This document shows, piece by piece, positions 6,693 to 10,542 of a DNA stretch of 10,542 bases. The notes beneath the pieces were generated by a model. The model had not been told where the DNA came from and ran no database searches. It saw only the letters and a list, made by a program, of their open reading frames with translations. The stretch comes from an uncultured Ruminococcus sp. Its GTDB lineage: Bacteria; Bacillota; Clostridia; Oscillospirales; Ruminococcaceae. Where the stretch lies: positions 1-10,542 of the forward strand of contig CALESG010000041.1 in assembly GCA_937907215.1 (NCBI GenBank), read 5' to 3'. A program made the position numbers and the translations under genes. Every line of letters begins with the position of its first letter. Position 1 is the stretch's first letter.

Positions 6693-7331
6693 ATGCCCAG
6701 AGGTTCAAAAGAATTAACAGAAGCAAGAAAAAACGAAATAATTACAGCTTGTGCCGAATTATATAAGACAATGAGTTTTAAGGAAATTACCATCAAGAAG
6801 ATTGGAAATGTAACTTCCTTTACCAGAACTTCAATTTACAATTATTTTCAAACAAAAGAAGAAATATTTCTTGCACTGTTACAAAGAGAGTATGAATTAT
6901 GGGTCAGCGATTTGAAGCGTATTCAAAATGAGCATCAAAAAATGACTACGTCAGAATTTGCAGATGCATTGGCACGTTCACTGGAAGAGCGAAGAAATCT
7001 TCTTAAAATAATGTCTATGAATCATTATGATATGGAAGAAAACAGTCGTGTTGAACATCTTGTAGATTTTAAAATAGTTTATGGACAATCGCTGTCAGAA
7101 GTCAGAAATTGTCTGGATAAGTTTTTTACCGAAATGACTGAACATGATAAACAAGATTTTATCTACTCTTTTTTTCCATTTATGTTTGGGATATATCCTT
7201 ACACTATTGTAACAGAAAAACAAAAAGAGGCAATGAAACAGGCAAATGTAAACTATGTGTATATGTCCATTTACGACATCACATATTCAGAAGTTAAGAA
7301 ACTATTGGGAGATATCAATGTTGCCATCTAA
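6693..7331 (+). CDS. TetR/AcrR-family transcriptional regulator
   Basis: A 212-residue one-component regulator. Residues about 12-57 form the TetR helix-turn-helix: an initial helix KNEIITACAELYKTMSF, then ITIKKIGNVTSFTRTSIYNYFQTKEEIFL, where TRTSIYNYF is the recognition helix and its follow-up. The rest is an alpha-helical ligand-binding and dimerisation region typical of the family in size, ending near residue 212. The ATG at 6693 has TAAGGAG at 6679-6685. It is co-transcribed with the CMD/cupin gene 36 bases downstream and divergent from the response regulator operon. It probably represses its own promoter through the two palindromes described. The ligand is unknown but may be a substrate of the downstream enzyme. 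Confidence 0.93.
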   Translation: MPRGSKELTEARKNEIITACAELYKTMSFKEITIKKIGNVTSFTRTSIYNYFQTKEEIFLALLQREYELWVSDLKRIQNEHQKMTTSEFADALARSLEERRNLLKIMSMNHYDMEENSRVEHLVDFKIVYGQSLSEVRNCLDKFFTEMTEHDKQDFIYSFFPFMFGIYPYTIVTEKQKEAMKQANVNYVYMSIYDITYSEVKKLLGDINVAI

Positions 7332-7367
7332 CATCATTAAACCAATAATAATAAGGAAGTGTTTTTA

Positions 7368-8126
7368 ATGAATAAGAAAATAATACAAACCGCAGGAAAA
7401 GAACAACTCGGAGAATTTGCACCGATGTTTGCACATATCAATGATGATGTGTTATTCGGAGAAGTATGGAATGAAGAAGCGATTGACTTAAAAACAAAAT
7501 GTATCATCACAGTTGTATCGCTGATGGCATCGGGAATTACTGATACATCGCTGACGTATCACTTACAGAATGCAAAGGCACACGGCGTTACAAAAGAGGA
7601 AATTGCCGCTATAATCACTCATGCAACGATGTACGTTGGATGGCCAAAAGGTTGGGCTGTATTCCGTCTTGCAAAAGATGTATGGAACGAAGAAACTCCT
7701 GCAATGACTGAAAAAGATAAGTATCAGAATACGATATTTTTCCCGATTGGTACATCAAACGATGCATTTGCACAGTATTTTGTTGGACAGAGCTATTTAG
7801 CTCCCTTATCAACAAAACAAATATCGATTTTTAATGTAACTTTTGAGCCGGCCTGCCGCAATAATTGGCATATACATCATGCAAAAAGCGGTGGCGGTCA
7901 GATGTTGATCTGCGTTGGCGGTCGTGGATATTATCAAGAGTGGGGAAAAGATGCTATTGAAATGAATCCCGGCGACTGCATCAATATTCCTGCAAATGTC
8001 AAGCACTGGCACGGAGCTGCTCCGGATTCATGGTTTTCACACCTTGCTATTGAGATAAACGGCGAAGATACAAGCAATGAATGGCTGGAAGCGGTTTCTG
8101 ACGAAGATTATTTTAAATTAAAGTGA
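7368..8126 (+). CDS. Carboxymuconolactone decarboxylase-like/cupin fusion protein
   Basis: A 252-residue two-domain protein. Residues about 20-108 form a carboxymuconolactone decarboxylase (CMD/AhpD-like) helical domain: the EEAIDLKTKCIITVVSLMAS helix, H65 in TYHLQNAKAHG, and ITHATMYVGWPKGWAVF. The paired CxxC of AhpD peroxidases is absent, so disulfide peroxidase activity is unlikely. Residues about 125-235 form a cupin barrel with putative metal ligands H168 and H170 in NNWHIHH, Q178 in GGGQML where many cupins have Glu, and H213 in NVKHWHGA. The ATG at 7368 is chosen over the GTG at 7359 because AAGGAAG (7353-7359) is well spaced from it. Genes of this fused type are often paired with TetR-like regulators. 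The substrate is unknown; a role in redox or aromatic/lactone metabolism is a guess. Confidence 0.9.
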   Translation: MNKKIIQTAGKEQLGEFAPMFAHINDDVLFGEVWNEEAIDLKTKCIITVVSLMASGITDTSLTYHLQNAKAHGVTKEEIAAIITHATMYVGWPKGWAVFRLAKDVWNEETPAMTEKDKYQNTIFFPIGTSNDAFAQYFVGQSYLAPLSTKQISIFNVTFEPACRNNWHIHHAKSGGGQMLICVGGRGYYQEWGKDAIEMNPGDCINIPANVKHWHGAAPDSWFSHLAIEINGEDTSNEWLEAVSDEDYFKLK

Positions 8127-8140
8127 TATTAAATTAAAGT
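8114..8140 (+). repeat. Short direct repeat across the CMD/cupin stop codon
   Basis: TAAATTAAAGT occurs at 8114-8124 and again at 8130-8140, 16 bases apart, with the stop codon TGA at 8124-8126 between them. The second copy looks like a small tandem duplication just past the gene end. No function is suggested. Confidence 0.6.
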
Positions 8141-8190
8141 TATATAGAGTGTGTATGAAAAAGATATTATGAAATAGATTTAAATTTTAA

Positions 8191-8223
8191 GCGGAAGTTC
8201 TTTATCTGATATAGAACTTCCGC
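8191..8223. terminator. Strong intrinsic terminator between convergent units
   Basis: A perfect 11-bp stem (GCGGAAGTTCT with AGAACTTCCGC) and an 11-base loop are followed by ATATTTTTTT on the + strand. It ends the tetR-CMD/cupin unit. Read leftward, the stem is followed by TTAAAATTT, so it may also end the leftward genes from 9012 to 8264. Confidence 0.9.
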
Positions 8224-8263
8224 ATATTTTTTTGATATTTTTAAATTTAAATGTTAGTTTGAA

Positions 8264-8536
8264 TCAGGTGACAGGGAAGTGATCTTGGATTTTATATCTG
8301 CCGTCAGAATATAATAATTCATTATTGCGAATTATTATTAAGCATTTATGCTCAGGATCCCAGGGACAATCACATCCTATGCCATAGCCTTTTGGTACAT
8401 AAACATATAGTGTTGGTCTGGAAAGATGCTTAATAAGATTTTCACCTGCTTTATATGATTTATAACTTTTTATAATAGGTTCAATATTATCAACGACCTC
8501 ATCGTATATACCCTCATGAAGAAAATTTCTCCACAA
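8264..8536 (-). CDS. Small DUF6985-like frame without ATG, probably a 5'-truncated remnant
   Basis: The frame is open from just after a TAA at 8566-8564 to the stop at 8264. It contains no ATG; the first plausible start is TTG at 8536, with no ribosome binding site. The 90 residues from there look like real protein, with IYDEVVDNIEPIIKSYKSY, then TLYVYVPKG and a Cys-rich GIGCDCPWDPEHK followed by LIIIRNNELLYSDG. The CxC-W-x-x-EH plus hydrophobic strand plus RN pattern recalls the C-terminal part of DUF6985-type proteins, some found among toxin-immunity genes; this is recollection, not a search. It lies 38 bases after the XRE regulator gene. Another frame just upstream also reads sensibly (KKFGLSEKTPCGEIFF), so a frameshift or deletion junction is possible. 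Confidence 0.4.
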   Translation of the reverse strand: MWRNFLHEGIYDEVVDNIEPIIKSYKSYKAGENLIKHLSRPTLYVYVPKGYGIGCDCPWDPEHKCLIIIRNNELLYSDGRYKIQDHFPVT

Positions 8537-8574
8537 GGTGTTTTTTCTGATAAACCAAATTTTTTAGCTGTTTA

Positions 8575-9012
8575 CTATTTCCAATGATTTAGATTAGGTA
8601 CAACTGCTTCCATATGAGCTCGAACCTGTTCCGCAGTACAATTTTCATTTGCCATATGCTCTACGCAAAAATCAATTAACTGTTCTTTACTAGTGTATTT
8701 AAACTCACCGTCAGCGTAACACCATTTGCAGTATTCTTCATTGAAAGAGCCGTCTTTTTCTTTACTTATTGCAGAATCATCAAGTGGCATACCGCAGCAT
8801 TGACAAATCATTTGCCTTGGAGCGCCTAATAGAGTGTTGATGGAAACATCAAAAAATTTGGACAGCAGTTTCAAAGTGTCTGTATTGGGAACAGTTTCAC
8901 CATTTTCCCAGCGTGATACCGCTTGTCTAGTAACATAGATTTTTTCTGCGAGTTCTTCTTGCGACAGACCTTTTTTATTTCTCAGTTTAAGTAGAATATC
9001 TTTTGTATCCAT
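8575..9012 (-). CDS. XRE-family regulator with C-terminal zinc ribbon
   Basis: A 145-residue two-domain protein. Residues 4-62 form a Cro/cI-type helix-turn-helix (LRNKKGLSQEELAEKIYVTR, then QAVSRWENGETVPNTDTL). Residues 68-145 match the putative zinc-ribbon domain seen in many Firmicutes: CQCCGMPLDD, with C70, C72 and C73, then CKWC at 95-98, and a C-terminal helical part with EQLIDFCVEHM. The cysteines should bind one zinc ion. The ATG at 9012 is chosen because GAGGTG lies at 9022-9027; the frame extends upstream to 9147 but that part crosses the promoter. It probably binds the inverted repeats between the two divergent promoters. What the zinc ribbon senses is unknown. Confidence 0.88.
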   Translation of the reverse strand: MDTKDILLKLRNKKGLSQEELAEKIYVTRQAVSRWENGETVPNTDTLKLLSKFFDVSINTLLGAPRQMICQCCGMPLDDSAISKEKDGSFNEEYCKWCYADGEFKYTSKEQLIDFCVEHMANENCTAEQVRAHMEAVVPNLNHWK

Positions 9013-9033
9013 ATAAATTATCACCTCAATAAT

Positions 9034-9062
9034 ATTATAACAAAAATTTGCCATATAGGCAA
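9034..9062 (-). promoter_or_regulatory. Sigma-A promoter of the XRE/zinc-ribbon gene
   Basis: On the minus strand TTGCCT (9062-9057) and a perfect TATAAT (9039-9034) with a 17-base spacer. A TG one base before the -10 box makes it an extended -10 promoter. Transcription should start near 9027, close to the ribosome binding site, so the leader is very short (about 15 bases). Confidence 0.75.
9048..9062. promoter_or_regulatory. Inverted repeat TTGCC-N5-GGCAA, candidate XRE operator
   Basis: A perfect 5-bp arm palindrome with a five-base ATATA centre. One arm is part of the -35 box of the XRE gene, so binding would block that promoter. Position and size fit an operator for a Cro/cI-type dimer. 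Confidence 0.55.
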
Positions 9063-9078
9063 GCAACTCGCTGTTGCT
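9062..9078. promoter_or_regulatory. Adjacent inverted repeat AGCAA-N7-TTGCT
   Basis: A second palindrome touches the first and lies between the divergent promoters, ending 19 bases before the -35 of the rightward gene. Its GCAA/TTGC arms resemble those of the first, but its spacing is two bases longer. It may be an auxiliary operator. Confidence 0.35.
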
Positions 9079-9097
9079 ATAAATATTGTAAAATATC

Positions 9098-9126
9098 TTG
9101 AAAAATAAATCGGAACATGATAAAAT
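9098..9126 (+). promoter_or_regulatory. Likely promoter of the large membrane protein gene
   Basis: TTGAAA (9098-9103), a 17-base spacer and TAAAAT (9121-9126), with TG one base before the -10. The transcript would start near 9133, leaving a leader of about 59 bases before the ATG at 9192. Confidence 0.65.
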
Positions 9127-9191
9127 AGAAGAAAATGACAGAGGCACAATAACTCTGCAAATTTAATTATACTTAAAAAAGAGGACGAAAG

Positions 9192-10542
9192 ATGAAAAAA
9201 GCATACCTTATTGCATCAATTATAATCAATGTGATTCTGCTACCTGTAGCATGCTGCTGTGGATTGATAGGATATACTTCGGATTATCCTCTTTCATTGG
9301 CGGTTGTATTGCCACTAATACCATTGAGTTTTATTATAATCTCTATAGTAACTCTAGTGAGAAATAAAGCAATATATAAATCTGTTTTACTAAAGCTTAC
9401 AATATTCTTTTTCTTATTTGGACTTACCTTTATATCTTTTGATGAAGGCATATATGCTGTAGGAATATTTGAACTTATTGCAGTGATGTTTTTAATGGCT
9501 ACAATTGCAACTTTTCGCATGAATTCGGATACTCAGAAATATGTCGCCTATGATTTAAAACTTGATGTAAAACCGCAATCTCCATATTGCTACAAAGGAA
9601 AATGGTCATGGGAAGATGCTGCAAGTGAGTATCTGAAAATGACAGGCAAGAAAAGTCTTGATGAACTAACTGATGACGATAATATGCAGATATATCGTTA
9701 TGCAATGATGCCTATAGCGTATTATTTTTACTGGCTTCTTAAAAAAGGCTTTATGAGCAATGAATTTTATGATTTGATAGGCGATGAAATTTCAGAAGCC
9801 GATATTGAAAACAATAATGTTGATGTTCTCAGTATTCTTGAAGATATGGATTGCTGTCTGAACAGTGAGGATATGCTACAGGTTGCAAATGATTTTTCCA
9901 AGCATTATGCAGAAGGCCATTATGCAACACTCCACTCACGGCGGCTGATGTTTGACTATTATGAAGAAATAAAAAATCCTAACGGTTTTTATTACTGCGT
10001 GGATTTTTCGTGGGATACTTGCGAAAAAATGTATAACAGGATAGAAAAGGCATATGAAGAATGGTCGGCATTTTTTACCCATAATAATGAGAATTACGAA
10101 GACGCTGAAGATTATGAAGCGATAAAAAAAGTTTCTTCAAATCGCTTTGGACAACTTGAAGTATATCGCACTGGAGAAAAAATTAAAGATAATATTACTG
10201 ATGAATACATCCAAAAATGCTTGGAAGATCTTGATTCAATTGATGAGTATCAATTTACTAGACTTGACAGAAATATAAGTGATATGTATGGTGATTCTTT
10301 GAAAGGGAAGGTCATGGAACAGTTCATAGCCGATAGTATATATATTTTTGAACCACATGATTATAATGATGTGGTATATGCTGTGAGCGGCAGTGCAGAT
10401 TTTGAAGAAGAACATGGAATATCTTTCTATGTAAGAAACGGTGTTATTTTTAATTTTGGATACGGATATGATTTTTATGATATTTATAGCGTTGAAAACA
10501 TTCATTGTTATGAAATAGCTTCAAATTACATTGAATTCGAAG
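9192..10542 (+). CDS. Four-helix membrane protein with large acidic soluble region (3' end outside window)
   Basis: An uninterrupted 450-codon frame from ATG 9192 runs off the right edge. AGAGGA at 9180-9185 gives the start. Residues about 4-29, 36-59, 69-86 and 91-110 are hydrophobic, giving four membrane segments. From about 112 onward the protein is soluble and rich in Asp, Glu and Tyr. The stretch WSWEDAASEYLKMTGKKSLDE followed by MPIAYYFYWLLKKGF resembles DUF7832-like domains (from memory). Near residue 405, EEEHGISFYVRNG resembles the DUF6985-like strand also present in the small frame at 8264. A chance intermediate product is unlikely given the length and codon use. It is divergent from the XRE regulator, which may control it. 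The function is unknown; membrane-anchored immunity or sensing is a guess. Confidence 0.75.
   Translation, partial: MKKAYLIASIIINVILLPVACCCGLIGYTSDYPLSLAVVLPLIPLSFIIISIVTLVRNKAIYKSVLLKLTIFFFLFGLTFISFDEGIYAVGIFELIAVMFLMATIATFRMNSDTQKYVAYDLKLDVKPQSPYCYKGKWSWEDAASEYLKMTGKKSLDELTDDDNMQIYRYAMMPIAYYFYWLLKKGFMSNEFYDLIGDEISEADIENNNVDVLSILEDMDCCLNSEDMLQVANDFSKHYAEGHYATLHSRRLMFDYYEEIKNPNGFYYCVDFSWDTCEKMYNRIEKAYEEWSAFFTHNNENYEDAEDYEAIKKVSSNRFGQLEVYRTGEKIKDNITDEYIQKCLEDLDSIDEYQFTRLDRNISDMYGDSLKGKVMEQFIADSIYIFEPHDYNDVVYAVSGSADFEEEHGISFYVRNGVIFNFGYGYDFYDIYSVENIHCYEIASNYIEFE

Noticed and set aside
7359..7367. GTG at 7359 as start of the CMD/cupin gene
   Set aside because: The GTG overlaps the ribosome binding site AAGGAAG; the ATG at 7368 is properly spaced from it.
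9013..9147. 45-residue N-terminal extension of the XRE regulator
   Set aside because: It reads through the promoter and operator region, lacks a ribosome binding site and precedes the normal start of the helix-turn-helix domain.
9284..10505. Minus-strand frames at 9284-9520, 9499-9705 and 10236-10505
   Set aside because: They are shadows of the long + strand frame, with no ribosome binding sites and unlikely amino-acid composition.

Overview
The window looks like chromosomal DNA of a low-GC Gram-positive bacterium, most likely a gut-type Clostridia (Ruminococcus/Eubacterium-like). The reasons are the AT-rich composition, GGAGG-type ribosome binding sites, near-consensus sigma-A promoters with 17-bp spacers, a Firmicutes-style CpsD/CpsB/sugar-transferase order, and a response regulator-kinase-ABC transporter operon. 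The genus is an inference. No tRNA, rRNA, CRISPR array, transposase or integrase was seen.

Region 1 (1-1840, + strand) is the tail of an exopolysaccharide operon: the C-terminal half of a CpsD-type tyrosine kinase with its tyrosine-rich tail, the CpsB-type PHP phosphatase that would dephosphorylate it, and the initiating sugar-phosphate transferase. A 10-codon reading frame with its own ribosome binding site overlaps the end of the transferase gene and stops at once. An intrinsic terminator follows. The operon therefore seems to have been cut off where the next biosynthesis gene should begin.

Region 2 (1852-6487, - strand) is a five-gene operon read right to left: OmpR-type response regulator, sensor kinase, ABC ATPase, large permease with a big extracytoplasmic segment, and small permease. 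A strong promoter lies upstream of the regulator. A hairpin followed by six U residues sits between the kinase gene and the ATPase gene, directly before the ATPase ribosome binding site. It could set different expression levels for sensing and transport genes.

Region 3 (6488-8223) starts with a divergent promoter region. A consensus promoter drives a TetR-family regulator and a carboxymuconolactone-decarboxylase/cupin fusion protein on the + strand. Two 13-bp imperfect palindromes of the form TGACA-N3-TGTCA lie over the -35 box and just past the expected transcript start, as expected for autorepression. A strong hairpin terminator ends the unit.

Region 4 (8264-10542) holds a small DUF6985-like reading frame without an ATG (probably a remnant), a small XRE regulator with a C-terminal zinc ribbon, and a divergent long gene running off the right edge. 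That gene encodes four membrane segments followed by an acidic soluble region of at least 320 residues. The two divergent promoters are separated by inverted repeats, one lying on the regulator's own -35 box. The small frame and the long protein share a short EH-x6-RN motif. This is the least understood part of the window.
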